Below are positions 40,316 through 50,195 of a stretch of DNA of 64,000 nucleotides, in pieces. How positions within the stretch are numbered: position 1 is the stretch's first letter; each line of letters opens with the position of its first letter. Both the position numbers and the translations under genes were made by a program. Origin of the DNA: Bacillota bacterium (GTDB taxonomy: Bacteria > Bacillota > Clostridia > Christensenellales > Aristaeellaceae); contig JAEZQK010000088.1 in the NCBI GenBank assembly GCA_023413135.1, forward strand, positions 19,414 through 83,413. The letters are read 5' to 3'. The notes beneath the pieces are model-generated. The model ran no database searches. It worked only from the letters and a program-made list of their open reading frames with translations, and was not told where the DNA came from.

Positions 40316-42190
40316 ATGAAGCGTATCATCGCACTCTGTCTGTCGGTTTTGATCCTTCTTGCAAGTGCCGCGGGCGCCTTGGCCGAAAAGAACAAGGCGG
40401 CGGTGCAGGAGGTCACCCTCGTATACTCCAGCGAGTATACTACCTTCAACTACATGTATGAAAGCTCCGGCGAAAGCATGGCCAATTTCATCGATACTTT
40501 GATCGAGTATGACAATTACGGCGTCCTTCAGCCCTGCCTGGCCGAAAGCTGGGAGACGAGCGAAGACGGCCTGACCTGGACCTTCCATCTGCGCCCCGGT
40601 GTCAAGTGGTACACCGCCGACAAAGGGGAATACGCCGAAAGCGTCGCGGCGGACTACGTGTACTCCGCCAAGCGGGTGCTTACCGCCAAGTATGCCTCAA
40701 AGACGGCGGATATCCTGTATGTCATTAAGAATGCCGAAAAATATTTCAGCGGCGAGATCACCGACTTTAACGAGGTCGGCGTAAAGGCGCTGGATGACTA
40801 TACCCTCCAGTACACCCTGGAAAGCCCCGTGCCCTACTTCCTGTCCATGCTGTCCTACGTTTGCTTCATGCCGGCCAACGAAAAGTTTGCCGAGGAGATG
40901 GGCGACGATTTTGGCCTTGACAACTACTCCATCCTCTATAACGGCGCTTACATCCTGGAGACCTTCGAGCCCCAAAGCCGCCGGATTTTTGTCCGCAACG
41001 AGAACTACTGGGATAAGGAGGATATCCACATCTTAAAGATCACCGGCATCTTCAACAAGGAAGCCGGCACCCTGGCTCCCGAGCTCTTCCTACGGGGCGA
41101 AGTGACCAGGGCAGACATTCCCGCCACCCAGATTGAATCCTGGCTCAGCGATCCCAACAAGGCAGCCATGGTTCGCCCCAGCCGCGCGGCATTCAATTAC
41201 TCCTACTTCTACATGCTCAACTTCTGGCCCAACTTTCCCGAGGAATACGGCCATGAGAACTGGCTGAAAGCTGCCAACAATTTGAACTTCCGCAAATCCT
41301 TCTTCCACGGCTTTGACCGTGTGAAGGCTATGCTGACGGAAAGCCCCTATTCTCCCGAAGATTTCATCAGCAACACCATCACCCCCGCGGGCTTTACCTC
41401 TGCCGGTGGCGTGGACTATACGCAGATGGGCGGCCTGGCCCCCATTTCAAACGGCGATTCCTTTAACCCCGACCTGGCGCTTGAATACAAGGCAAAGGCT
41501 ATGGAAGAACTGATTGCCGCCGGTGCCACCCTGCCTGTGAAGGTGTATATGCCCTATAACGCTGGCAAGACCGCCAACACCAACCGCGCCCAGGTGGTGG
41601 AGCAGCAGATGGAAGGGCTGCTGGGCACCGATTACATCGACATCGTACTGGAAGGCTACCCCGATACCGACTACCTGAACAAGACACGCCGGGCCGGCAA
41701 TTACAGCTTCATGGAATGCTACTGGGGCCCGGACTATGCCGATCCCTACACCTTCACCGATCCCTTCCGCATCATCCAGCTCTACGGCTTTATCTACATG
41801 GCCGAGGGCTTGGCGGAAGAGACCACCGAAAGTGATCCCGAAGGGGCTATGGACCGCATTGGCCGCTACTGGAAGAATGTGAAGTATGACGACATGGTAA
41901 AGGAAGCCTACGCCATCACTACCGACCTTCCCAAGCGCTTCGAGATCCTGGCCAATGCTGAGGCGTGGCTCATCGACCAGGCTTACGTGATTCCCTATTG
42001 CCTGGACGGCGCGGGCTACACCGCCTCCTGCCTGAACCCCTTCGAGTCCCAGTACGCCCCCTTCGGCGTATCCGAGAACCGCTACAAGTACCAGTACGTG
42101 TATGAGACGCCCTTCAGCGCAGAGGAGTATGCAGCCCTGCTCACCCAATGGGAAGCGGAGCGTGCCGAGCAGCTGGCTGCCAGCAAATAA
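40316..42190 (+). CDS. Oligopeptide ABC transporter substrate-binding protein (OppA/SBP family 5)
   Basis: 624 residues from ATG 40316 (GGAAGGGGAAGG upstream). A signal peptide MKRIIALCLSVLILLASAAG is followed by ALA, with no lipobox cysteine. Family-5 hallmarks: LAESWETSEDGLTWTFHLRPGVKWY, NFRKSFFHGFDR and FMECYWGPDYADPYTF. All four binding proteins in this window lack a lipobox. It is the first gene of a five-gene importer and is followed by a 120-bp palindromic repeat before the permeases. Confidence 0.94.
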   Translation: MKRIIALCLSVLILLASAAGALAEKNKAAVQEVTLVYSSEYTTFNYMYESSGESMANFIDTLIEYDNYGVLQPCLAESWETSEDGLTWTFHLRPGVKWYTADKGEYAESVAADYVYSAKRVLTAKYASKTADILYVIKNAEKYFSGEITDFNEVGVKALDDYTLQYTLESPVPYFLSMLSYVCFMPANEKFAEEMGDDFGLDNYSILYNGAYILETFEPQSRRIFVRNENYWDKEDIHILKITGIFNKEAGTLAPELFLRGEVTRADIPATQIESWLSDPNKAAMVRPSRAAFNYSYFYMLNFWPNFPEEYGHENWLKAANNLNFRKSFFHGFDRVKAMLTESPYSPEDFISNTITPAGFTSAGGVDYTQMGGLAPISNGDSFNPDLALEYKAKAMEELIAAGATLPVKVYMPYNAGKTANTNRAQVVEQQMEGLLGTDYIDIVLEGYPDTDYLNKTRRAGNYSFMECYWGPDYADPYTFTDPFRIIQLYGFIYMAEGLAEETTESDPEGAMDRIGRYWKNVKYDDMVKEAYAITTDLPKRFEILANAEAWLIDQAYVIPYCLDGAGYTASCLNPFESQYAPFGVSENRYKYQYVYETPFSAEEYAALLTQWEAERAEQLAASK

Positions 42191-42265
42191 GCTGGTGGTC
42201 GTAAGTTAAGCATCCAACACATAAGGGGCTGCTGCTCCGAAAAAGGGGTATGAGGCGAGCAAGTC

Positions 42266-42386
42266 AAGGCTTCCCCTTGAGGGGAAGCTGTCGACAAAGT
42301 CGACTGATGAGGTGTAAGGGGCCAAAGACAACTAAGCTAAACACCTCATTCGGCGCTGCGCGCCACCTTCCCCTCAAGGGGAAGGC
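42266..42386. repeat. 121-bp MITE-like repeat with hairpin ends, between binding-protein and permease genes
   Basis: Left end hairpin GCTTCCCC-TTGA-GGGGAAGC (42269-42288), then GTCGAC-AAA-GTCGAC and TGATGAGGTGT. The right half mirrors it with ACACCTCATT and the hairpin CCTTCCCC-TCAA-GGGGAAGG (42366-42385). The whole unit is an interrupted inverted repeat. Similar CTTCCCCTTGAGGGGAAG units are known to me as dispersed elements in gut Clostridia (recalled, not searched). Confidence 0.8.
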
Positions 42387-42480
42387 TAAGTACAATCGTC
42401 CTGACCAGCTTAGCCATAACAAGCGCAGGATAAGCCTTTGCAAAGGCTTATCCTGCGCTGAATTCAAGGGGTGAGCCTAT

Positions 42481-43428
42481 TTGGCCAGATACTTTCTCAA
42501 GCGCACATGCTTTGCGATGGTTTCCCTGTTTATCGTAATTACCGCCGTGTTCCTGCTCATGCGGCTTCTGCCGGTGGAAGGGTATTTCGGCAGCCGCTCC
42601 GATGTCATGGATGAGTCGACAAAAAACAACGTGCTTCAAAACCTGGGTTTACTGGACCCCTGGTATGTGCAGCTGGGCCGTTTTTACCAGGATGTCTCCC
42701 AGGGGAATTTCGGGCGTTCCATTACCTTGCGCCCCAAGGCGCAGGTGGCCCGCATCCTGAATGAAAAGATCCCCTATTCCCTCACCTTTGGCCTTTCCTC
42801 CATAGCCCTTTCCCTGGTATTGGGATGCGGGCTCGGGATTTTGATGGCCCGCTCCAAGGGAAGGTTCTGGGACAGGATCGGCACCAGCTATATCGTGATC
42901 ATCAACGCCGTGCCACCCATCATTTGTTATCTGGCGGTGCAGTTGGGCGTCACCGGCATTTTGCCCCTGCCCATGCTGTTCAACGAAAGCAAGCCCTTAA
43001 GCTTTATATTGCCCACCCTTTGCATGGCCATGGGCCCCACCGCCAGCTATGCCATGTGGATCAGGCGCTATATGGTGGATGAGCTGAACAAGGATTATAT
43101 CAAGCTGGCCCGGGCCAAGGGTATGAAAAACAGGGACATCATGCTCAAGCATGTGATGCGCAACGCCTTCATCCCCATGGCCCAGTACCTGCCCTCCTCC
43201 ATATTGTATACCATTTCCGGCTCCATTTACGTGGAGGCCCTCTTCTCCGTCCCCGGCACGGGCGGGCTGCTGGTGGACGCCATCCAGCGGCAGGATAATC
43301 CCCTGGTGCAGGCGCTGGTGCTGATTTATTCCGCCATCGGCGTCATCGGGCTCTTGCTGGGAGATGTGGCCATGGCTATCTGCGATCCCAGAATCGTGCT
43401 GGATAAAAAGGAAGGGGGGAGCCGCTGA
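42481..43428 (+). CDS. Oligopeptide ABC transporter permease (OppB type)
   Basis: 315 residues from TTG 42481 with AAGGGGTG upstream. Six membrane segments. It has the OppB/DppB N-terminus (FLKRTCFAMVSLFIVITAVFLLMRLLP) and the permease loop LNKDYIKLARAKGMKNRDIMLKHVMRNA, followed by the PGTGGLLVDAIQRQDNPLVQA motif. It pairs with the OppC-like protein whose start overlaps its stop by one base. Confidence 0.94.
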   Translation: MARYFLKRTCFAMVSLFIVITAVFLLMRLLPVEGYFGSRSDVMDESTKNNVLQNLGLLDPWYVQLGRFYQDVSQGNFGRSITLRPKAQVARILNEKIPYSLTFGLSSIALSLVLGCGLGILMARSKGRFWDRIGTSYIVIINAVPPIICYLAVQLGVTGILPLPMLFNESKPLSFILPTLCMAMGPTASYAMWIRRYMVDELNKDYIKLARAKGMKNRDIMLKHVMRNAFIPMAQYLPSSILYTISGSIYVEALFSVPGTGGLLVDAIQRQDNPLVQALVLIYSAIGVIGLLLGDVAMAICDPRIVLDKKEGGSR

Positions 43429-44450
43429 TGAGCCTTACGCTCTTGAAGCCCTTTCAAAAATCCGGGAAGGCTTTACCCGCCCATGTGCTTTTGCGGGAGG
43501 ACAATCCCCCGGAAGTTTTGGATGCAAGCCTCTTTGTCCCTGCCGCTTACGACGGGTCGGCGGCCGAGAAGGCCGGCTATTCCAACTACTCCTATTGGCG
43601 CTCCACCTTCCACATGTTCCAGAAGAACAGGGTGGCCATGTTCTTCCTAAGCGTCCTTCTTGTCATGCTGCTGTTCACCTTCATCCAGCCCTTGCTGCCC
43701 AACCAGAAATCGCCCACCGTCATCAACAACGACCCGGTGACGGGGTATCAATTGCGCAACATCCAGCCCAATGCGGAATACTGGTTCGGCACCAATTCTA
43801 TCGGCCAGGATCTGTGGAGCAGGCTTTGGTCCGGCACCCGCACATCGCTGTTTATCGGCGTGACGGTAGCGCTCTTTGAGGCCGTGATCGGCATCCTTAT
43901 GGGCGTCATCTGGGGCTATGTCCGCAGGCTGGACCGGCTGTTCACCGAAATATACAATGTGCTGGACAACATCCCCACCACCATCATCCGAATTCTGATC
44001 ACCTATATCATGCGTCCATCGTTGTTCACGGTCACATTTGTCATGTGTTTGACGGGCTGGATGGGCATGGCAAGGTTCATCCGCAATCAGATCGTGATCA
44101 TCAGGGACCGGGAGTACAACCTGGCCTCCCGCTGCCTGGGCACAACCACGGGTCAGATCATTTCAAAAAACCTTTTGCCGTATCTCGTATCGGTAATCAT
44201 GCTCCGCACGGCCCTCGCCATCCCCGGCGCCATCGGCACGGAGGTGTTTTTGACGTACATCGGCCTTGGCCTGCCGGTGGATATCCCGGCGCTGGGCAAC
44301 CTTATCAACGAAGGCCGCCAGGTGATGCTCAACCCCACCATGACGTATCAGCTCATGTTCCCGGCCGTCGCGGTCTCCATTATCACCGTATCCTTCTACA
44401 TGATAGGCAACGGCTTTTCCGATGCGGCGGATCCCCGCAATCATGTGTAG
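43428..44450 (+). CDS. Oligopeptide ABC transporter permease (OppC type)
   Basis: 340 residues with a long cytosolic N-terminus, then six membrane segments. OppC features: NAEYWFGTNSIGQDLWSRLWSGTRTSLFIG, the loop REYNLASRCLGTTTGQIISKNLLPYL, and IGLGLPVDIPALGNLINEGRQ. It starts at the A of the upstream stop (TGATG overlap), so translation is coupled. It forms the heterodimeric channel with the OppB-type partner. Confidence 0.94.
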   Translation: MSLTLLKPFQKSGKALPAHVLLREDNPPEVLDASLFVPAAYDGSAAEKAGYSNYSYWRSTFHMFQKNRVAMFFLSVLLVMLLFTFIQPLLPNQKSPTVINNDPVTGYQLRNIQPNAEYWFGTNSIGQDLWSRLWSGTRTSLFIGVTVALFEAVIGILMGVIWGYVRRLDRLFTEIYNVLDNIPTTIIRILITYIMRPSLFTVTFVMCLTGWMGMARFIRNQIVIIRDREYNLASRCLGTTTGQIISKNLLPYLVSVIMLRTALAIPGAIGTEVFLTYIGLGLPVDIPALGNLINEGRQVMLNPTMTYQLMFPAVAVSIITVSFYMIGNGFSDAADPRNHV

Positions 44451-44463
44451 GGGGGTGAAAGGG

Positions 44464-45513
44464 ATGGAAAACAAGGAAAAGATATTGTCTGTGGAGGACC
44501 TGACCATCGGCTTTCATTTAAGGGGTCAAACGCTTACGGCCATCCGGGGCGCCTCCCTGGATTTGTACAAGGGGGAGAGCCTAGCCATCGTGGGGGAATC
44601 CGGGTCGGGGAAAAGCGTGTTCACCAAATCCTTCATGGGCATGCTGGACAACAACGGCTTCGTGGCCGGCGGCAGCATCAACTACGGCGGATATGACCTG
44701 GCCAAGTTTAAAACGGAGTCGGAATGGCTGAAGATCCGCGGCAAGCGCATCGCCATGGTATTCCAGGACCCCATGACATCCCTGTCGCCGCTGAAGACCG
44801 TGGGCAGGCAGATCGCGGAGACGGTTTCGCTCCATCAAGGGCTGCGAGGCAAAAGAGCTCGCGAAAAAGCCATCTCCATCCTAAACGATGTAGGCATCGC
44901 CGAGCCGGAACGCCGGTACCGGCAGTACCCCCATGAGTTTTCCGGCGGCATGCGCCAGCGGGTGGTGATCGCCATCGCCATCGCCTGCAACCCGGAAATC
45001 CTGATCTGCGACGAGCCCACCACGGCGCTGGATGTGACCATCCAGGCCCAGATACTGGAACTGCTAACGGGCCTGCAAAAAAAATACGGCCTGACACTCA
45101 TATACATCACCCACGACCTGGGGGTGGTGGCCCATGTTGCAGACCGTATCGCCGTGATGTATGCCGGCGACGTGGTGGAGATCGGCACCTGCGAGGAGAT
45201 CATATACGAGCCCAGGCATCCCTACACCTGGGCGCTTTTGTCCTCCCTGCCCCAATTGGGCAAGAAGGGGGAGGACCTGTATGCTATTGCGGGCACGCCG
45301 CCCAACCTGTTCAAGGAGATCAGGGGCGATGCTTTTGCGCCAAGAAACCCCCATGCGCTGAAAATTGACTTTTTGTACAGGCCGCCGTACTTTGTCGTGT
45401 CCTTAACCCATAAGGTCCGCACATGGCTTTTGCACCCCAACGCGCCCATAGTGGACCCGCCGGAGAATATAAGGTGCATCCGCCTTCAGGAAGGGGGGCG
45501 CGGCAATGCCTGA
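44464..45513 (+). CDS. Oligopeptide ABC transporter ATP-binding protein (OppD type)
   Basis: 349 residues from ATG 44464 behind GGGGGGTGAAAGGG; the frame from 44422 overlaps the permease. Walker A GESGSGKSV, signature FSGGMRQRV, Walker B ILICDEPTTALD and H-switch ITHDLGVVAHV are intact. The C-terminal region after EEIIYEPRHPYTWALL is of OppD type, but the usual CxxR...C iron-sulfur cysteine pattern is not evident. It overlaps the OppF-type gene by eight bases. Confidence 0.94.
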   Translation: MENKEKILSVEDLTIGFHLRGQTLTAIRGASLDLYKGESLAIVGESGSGKSVFTKSFMGMLDNNGFVAGGSINYGGYDLAKFKTESEWLKIRGKRIAMVFQDPMTSLSPLKTVGRQIAETVSLHQGLRGKRAREKAISILNDVGIAEPERRYRQYPHEFSGGMRQRVVIAIAIACNPEILICDEPTTALDVTIQAQILELLTGLQKKYGLTLIYITHDLGVVAHVADRIAVMYAGDVVEIGTCEEIIYEPRHPYTWALLSSLPQLGKKGEDLYAIAGTPPNLFKEIRGDAFAPRNPHALKIDFLYRPPYFVVSLTHKVRTWLLHPNAPIVDPPENIRCIRLQEGGRGNA

Positions 45514-46465
45514 AAAGCAGGAGGTGCTGGTAAGCGTAAAGGACCTGAAGGTCCGCTTCGGGGTAAAGTCCCGGCCCTTTTACGCGGTGAACGGTGTAAG
45601 CTTTGATATTTACCGTGGGGAGACCTTCGGGCTGGTGGGGGAATCCGGTTCCGGGAAAACGACCATCGGCCGGGCGCTGGTGCGCATCCACCCCGCCAGC
45701 GCGGGGGAGATCACATTTGGCGGGCAGCGCATCAGCGGGCAGATCGATAAGGACTTGGACCGGCTTGTCACCAGAAAGATACAGATGGTCTTTCAGGATC
45801 CCATGGCGTCGCTCAACGAGCGGGCCAAGGTCTCCTATATCGTGGCGGAAGGCCTTCAAAGCGCAAAGAAAAAAATGAGCGCTTTGGATAGGGCCCAGGC
45901 CGTCTCCAAGGCGCTTTCAGACGTGGGGCTTTTGCCCGAGTTCGCCAGCCGGTTTCCCCACGAGTTTTCCGGCGGCCAGCGCCAGCGCATCGGCATTGCA
46001 AGGGCGCTGATCATGGAGCCGGAATTCATTGTGGCGGATGAGCCCATCTCCGCATTGGATGTATCCATCCGTGCCCAGGTTTTGAACCTGCTTTCACGTT
46101 TGAAAAGGGAGCGGAACCTGACCTACCTGCTCATTTCCCACGACCTGTCGGTGATGCGCTTCATCTGCGACCGCATCGCCGTGATCTATAAGGGGGTATT
46201 GGTGGAACTGGCGGAAACCCAGAGGCTGTTTGAAATGCCGCTGCACCCCTACACCAGGGCGCTGCTGTCGGCCATACCGCTGGTGGATCCCGTTCAGGAG
46301 CGCAAAAAGGTGCTTACGGTATACCACCCGGAGGTACACAGGTATGACGTGCTGCCTCCGGAGTGGCTTGAAATTGAGCCGGACCACTTTATCCTGGCCA
46401 ACGTCCCGGAGCAGGAAGTGTACATGGATATGCTTAAGCGGGATAAGCTTGAGGCTTCTTCATAA
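45506..46465 (+). CDS. Oligopeptide ABC transporter ATP-binding protein (OppF type)
   Basis: 319 residues with Walker A GESGSGKTT, signature FSGGQRQRI, Walker B FIVADEPISALD and switch ISHDLSVMRFI. It forms the ATPase heterodimer with the OppD-type subunit. Last gene of the importer, followed by a strong terminator. Confidence 0.94.
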   Translation: MPEKQEVLVSVKDLKVRFGVKSRPFYAVNGVSFDIYRGETFGLVGESGSGKTTIGRALVRIHPASAGEITFGGQRISGQIDKDLDRLVTRKIQMVFQDPMASLNERAKVSYIVAEGLQSAKKKMSALDRAQAVSKALSDVGLLPEFASRFPHEFSGGQRQRIGIARALIMEPEFIVADEPISALDVSIRAQVLNLLSRLKRERNLTYLLISHDLSVMRFICDRIAVIYKGVLVELAETQRLFEMPLHPYTRALLSAIPLVDPVQERKKVLTVYHPEVHRYDVLPPEWLEIEPDHFILANVPEQEVYMDMLKRDKLEASS

Positions 46466-46517
46466 ACTCCTTTTGTCACGGCTTCCATGGTTGCCGCACT
46501 AAAAAACCGAACAAAAA

Positions 46518-46555
46518 ACCGGCCTCTCTCATGCTTGAGATGGCCGGTCTTTTTT
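46518..46555 (+). terminator. Terminator of the oligopeptide importer operon
   Basis: ACCGGCC pairs with GGCCGGT, extended by TCTC/GAGA across a one-base bulge, followed by CTTTTTT. Confidence 0.92.
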
Positions 46556-46606
46556 CGAAAACTGTTGCGAAGAATTTCTCAATGCGACAGTCCCCTTTTT
46601 TACGCA

Positions 46607-47311
46607 TCAGGCGCCCAGGTATGCCTTTCTCACCCGGTCATCCTCCATCAATTCCGCGGCGCTGCCGGACATGGCGATGGTGCCGGTCTCCAGCACGTAG
46701 GCGCGGCTGGAAACGCTGAGGGCTACCTTGGCGTTTTGTTCCACCAGCAGTATGGTGATGCCGCGCTCATGCAGCGTTTGGATGATGCGGAATATTTCCT
46801 TGACCAGAATGGGCGAAAGGCCCATGGAGGGTTCATCCATCAGCAGGATCTTCGGGTTTGCCATCAGTGCCCGGCCGGTAGCCAGCATCTGCTGCTCGCC
46901 GCCCGACAGCGTGCCCGCCATTTGGCGCGCCCGCTCTTTGAGGCGGGGGAAGCTTGCGAACACCATCTCGATGTTCTTTTCAACCTGTTCCTTGCTGGTA
47001 AGGGAGTAAGCGCCCATGCGCAGGTTCTCCATCACCGTCATGCGGCTGAACACATGCCGCCCTTCGGGCACGTGGGCCATGCCCAGCGTAATGATCCTGT
47101 AGGGTTCGGTGGCGCGCAAATTGACATCGCCCAAAGTAATCTGGCCGGAAGTGGCCTTTAAAAGCCCGGAGATGGTGTGCAGTATGGTGGTTTTACCGGC
47201 GCCGTTGGCCCCGATGAGGGAAACGATTTCCCCATCGTTCACCTCCAGGGAAACGCCTTTGATGGCATGGATGGCACCGTAATGCACATGCAGGTCTTTT
47301 ACGGTTAACAT
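46607..47311 (-). CDS. livF: Branched-chain amino-acid ABC transporter ATP-binding protein LivF
   Basis: 234 residues from ATG 47311, with AGGAGGGG seven bases upstream; the longer frame to 47404 overlaps livG. Walker A GANGAGKTT, signature LSGGEQQML, Walker B ILLMDEPSMGLSP, and the LivF-type ending VLLVEQNAKVAL (here ILLVEQNAK) are present. Last gene of the liv operon; it works as a heterodimer with LivG. Confidence 0.95.
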   Translation of the reverse strand: MLTVKDLHVHYGAIHAIKGVSLEVNDGEIVSLIGANGAGKTTILHTISGLLKATSGQITLGDVNLRATEPYRIITLGMAHVPEGRHVFSRMTVMENLRMGAYSLTSKEQVEKNIEMVFASFPRLKERARQMAGTLSGGEQQMLATGRALMANPKILLMDEPSMGLSPILVKEIFRIIQTLHERGITILLVEQNAKVALSVSSRAYVLETGTIAMSGSAAELMEDDRVRKAYLGA

Positions 47312-47324
47312 TTGCAAACCCCTC

Positions 47325-48089
47325 CTATTCGCCCAGATACGCGGCGATGACCTTCGGGTTGTGGGAGATTTCGTCGGGCCCGCCATGGGCGATGATCTCG
47401 CCATAGTCGATCACGACGATGCGCTCACAAATGTTCATCACCAGGCTCATATCGTGCTCAATGAGCAGGATGGAGATGGGAAACTTTTTCCGGATGACGT
47501 TGATGCAGGCCAAAAGCTCTGCCGTTTCCGTAGGGTTCATGCCGGCGGCCGGCTCATCCAGCAGCAGCATTTTGCAATTGGTAGCCAGGGCCCTTGCGAT
47601 CTCCAGCTTGCGCTGCTGGCCGTAGGGCAGGTTTTCAGCGTTCCAGCCGGCTTTGTCCTGGAGATTGAAAACGGAGAGCAGGTCCATGGCCTGCTGGCGG
47701 ATTTGCTCCTCTTCCCGCCAGAATCCGGCCGTACGCAAAAGCGAGCTGAACATGCCGTACTTAAGCCGGCCTGTGAAGGAGATAAGCACATTTTCCAGTA
47801 CCGTCATCTTTTTAAAGAGGCGGATGTTTTGAAAGGTGCGGGCAATGCCGGCGGTCACGATCTCATGTGTCTTTCTTCCGTTCATCCGCTGGCCGCTCAG
47901 ATAGAACGAGCCTTCCGTGGGCTTGTAAACGCCGGTCAAAAGATTGAATACCGTCGTCTTTCCAGCGCCGTTGGGGCCGATGAGGCCCACCAGCTCCCCC
48001 TGGTTGATTTCCAGGCTGAAATTGTTCACGGCTTTCAACCCGCCAAAGGTAATGCCCAGGCTATTTGCTTTTAAGATGGGTTCCGCCAT
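47325..48089 (-). CDS. livG: Branched-chain amino-acid ABC transporter ATP-binding protein LivG
   Basis: 254 residues. Walker A GPNGAGKTT, the LivG-specific GIARTFQNIRLFKKMTVLENV, signature-region YGQQRKLEIARAL, Walker B LLLDEPAAGMNP and switch LIEHDMSLVMNI. It lies three bases after livM and 13 bases before livF. Confidence 0.95.
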   Translation of the reverse strand: MAEPILKANSLGITFGGLKAVNNFSLEINQGELVGLIGPNGAGKTTVFNLLTGVYKPTEGSFYLSGQRMNGRKTHEIVTAGIARTFQNIRLFKKMTVLENVLISFTGRLKYGMFSSLLRTAGFWREEEQIRQQAMDLLSVFNLQDKAGWNAENLPYGQQRKLEIARALATNCKMLLLDEPAAGMNPTETAELLACINVIRKKFPISILLIEHDMSLVMNICERIVVIDYGEIIAHGGPDEISHNPKVIAAYLGE

Positions 48090-48092
48090 CGG

Positions 48093-49142
48093 TCACTCGC
48101 CTCCTTTTGCCACGGGCTTAATCCGCTTTGAGAAAAACGGAAGCTTACGGATCACCCGGATTAAGCTGAACTCATAAGTACCGCACAGGCCGATGGGGCG
48201 GAAGATCATGACAAGGACAAGCACCACCGAATACACCAGCATGCGGTAGTCGGCGAAGGCGCGCAGCGCTTCCGGCAGGATGGAAAGGGTGATCGCCGCG
48301 ATGATGGAGCCTGTGAGCGAGCCCATGCCGCCCAGAACCACCATGATGATGAACTCCGTGGATTTTAAAAAGGAAAAGTCGCTGTGTGCCAGGGAGCCGG
48401 TGCCCCTGTGGGCGAACAGCGCGCCTGCTACGCCGGCAAACAATGCGGATATGGCAAAGGTGAGCACCTTGTAAAACGTGTTGTTCACACCCACGCTGCC
48501 GGCGGCGATGTCATCCTCCCGGATGGCCATGATGGCGCGGCCAAACTTGGAGCGCACAAAGGCAAGCATCAGCCCTACACAAAGAACGGTGATCCAGAAA
48601 ACGACGTACAGGTCATTCATCTTCATGATGCCGATCAGCGCCTGACCAGCCTGGCCCTGGGCAAGGCCTTTGCCGCCCGCGAACTTCAGGTTCTGTATCA
48701 CCACGCGGATGATTTCACCAAACCCCAGAGTGATAATGGCCAGGTAGTCGCCCCTTAAGCGAAGGGCGGGAATGCCCACCAGCAGGCCGAAGAGGGCCGC
48801 CATCAAAGCGCCGCATGCAAGGCCAATGGCGAACTGAAGAAAGGGATCCATCGTGATGGTCCCGGCTTTGACCGCGACTCCGATGGCCTTGGTAACAAGG
48901 GCGGAAGTGTAAGCGCCGATGGCCATGAAACCGGCGTGGCCCAGGGCGATCTGCCCCAGAAAGCCCGTGGCCAGATTCAGGGATGTTACCAGAATGATGG
49001 TGTATAGGCACTGCACAATGATGCCGCGGATATAGTTGTTGATCATACCCTGGGAATCCAGGATAAACAGGACCAGGCAGACAGCCCCGAGCCCTGCAAG
49101 GCTGACCAGCAATCCTAAAAAGCTTTCCTTGCGTCTTGTCAT
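48093..49142 (-). CDS. livM: Branched-chain amino-acid ABC transporter permease LivM
   Basis: About 349 residues from ATG 49142; the frame open to 49211 overlaps livH and lacks a better site. Eight or more hydrophobic segments. LivM features: NLATGFLGQIALGHAGFMAIGAYT, LRLRGDYLAIITLGFGEIIR, and RSKFGRAIMAIREDDIAAGSVGVN (the ATPase-contact loop). Partner of LivH. Confidence 0.94.
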   Translation of the reverse strand: MTRRKESFLGLLVSLAGLGAVCLVLFILDSQGMINNYIRGIIVQCLYTIILVTSLNLATGFLGQIALGHAGFMAIGAYTSALVTKAIGVAVKAGTITMDPFLQFAIGLACGALMAALFGLLVGIPALRLRGDYLAIITLGFGEIIRVVIQNLKFAGGKGLAQGQAGQALIGIMKMNDLYVVFWITVLCVGLMLAFVRSKFGRAIMAIREDDIAAGSVGVNNTFYKVLTFAISALFAGVAGALFAHRGTGSLAHSDFSFLKSTEFIIMVVLGGMGSLTGSIIAAITLSILPEALRAFADYRMLVYSVVLVLVMIFRPIGLCGTYEFSLIRVIRKLPFFSKRIKPVAKGGE

Positions 49143-49152
49143 TCTGCCGCAC

Positions 49153-50118
49153 CTACACTTTCTCGCCGACATTCTTGCCCAGAATGCCGGCAGGCTTGAC
49201 CAGAAGAACAATGATCAGAATGCTGAACACGATGGCGTCGGAGAAGGCGGAGGTAATCACGCCACCTGTCAGCGGGGCAATAAAGGCTTTAGACAAGCTT
49301 TCCACAACGCCGATGACGAGGCCGCCCAGCATGGCGCCGGGGATGATGCCAATGCCCCCCAATACCGCAGCCACAAAGGCTTTGAGGCCCAGCATGGAGC
49401 CCATGGTGTTGGTTACGGAATTGTATTGTGCGGCGTACATCAGCGAGGCGATACCGGCCAAGCCTGCGCCGATGGCAAATGTCAGGGAAATGGTACGGTT
49501 GACGTTGATGCCCATCAAAAACGCGGCATTCTTATCTTCCGAAACGGCCCGCATGGCCTGCCCGCTCCTGGTGTATTTGACAAATAGGAACAGCGCAACC
49601 ATTACTGCTATGCCGATAAAGATCGTCAAAACCGTATTGGCATCCAACGTGAAAAGCACGGGGGGGTCGCTTACGCCATCGCCCGCGCCAAGGATACGGA
49701 TCGGGGCAAGGTTGAAAATCGTCTTTACCTGCTTGGGGTTGGCGCCAAAAAGCGTTTGGGCGACATTCTCCAGAAAAAGACTCATGGCAATGGCTGTGAT
49801 GAGGGTGGACATCTTCGTGCCACGGGCCCGTACCGGGCTGTAGGCTAATTTTTCCACCAGTACGCCGACCACGGCGCAGACGATGACTGCGGCCAGTACG
49901 GCCAGCCAGGCGGGTACGCCGATGCTGATCATCAGGGGCACGGTAAACACCAGGGTATAGCCCCCCACCATGATAAAATCACCGTGGGCGAAGTTAATCA
50001 GCCGGATGATTCCGTAGACCATGGTGTAGCCCAGCGCTACCAGGGCATAAATGCTGCCCACACGCAGGCCGTTGATGATCTGTTGGATGAACAGCGTCAG
50101 CACATCCATGCCTGACAT
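49153..50118 (-). CDS. livH: Branched-chain amino-acid ABC transporter permease LivH
   Basis: 321 residues with eight hydrophobic segments. LivH features: QQIINGLRVGSIYALVALGYTMVYGIIRLINFAHGD at the N-terminus (the start of the family) and SGQAMRAVSEDKNAAFLMGINV as the ATPase loop. It is separated from livK by 173 bases containing a GC-rich hairpin. Confidence 0.95.
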   Translation of the reverse strand: MSGMDVLTLFIQQIINGLRVGSIYALVALGYTMVYGIIRLINFAHGDFIMVGGYTLVFTVPLMISIGVPAWLAVLAAVIVCAVVGVLVEKLAYSPVRARGTKMSTLITAIAMSLFLENVAQTLFGANPKQVKTIFNLAPIRILGAGDGVSDPPVLFTLDANTVLTIFIGIAVMVALFLFVKYTRSGQAMRAVSEDKNAAFLMGINVNRTISLTFAIGAGLAGIASLMYAAQYNSVTNTMGSMLGLKAFVAAVLGGIGIIPGAMLGGLVIGVVESLSKAFIAPLTGGVITSAFSDAIVFSILIIVLLVKPAGILGKNVGEKV

Positions 50119-50195
50119 CTTCCTCTCTTACGAAAAATTACGCTACTATTATAATACAAAAAGTAGAGTACTGAAAAGTCCAAATAGACAAAAGT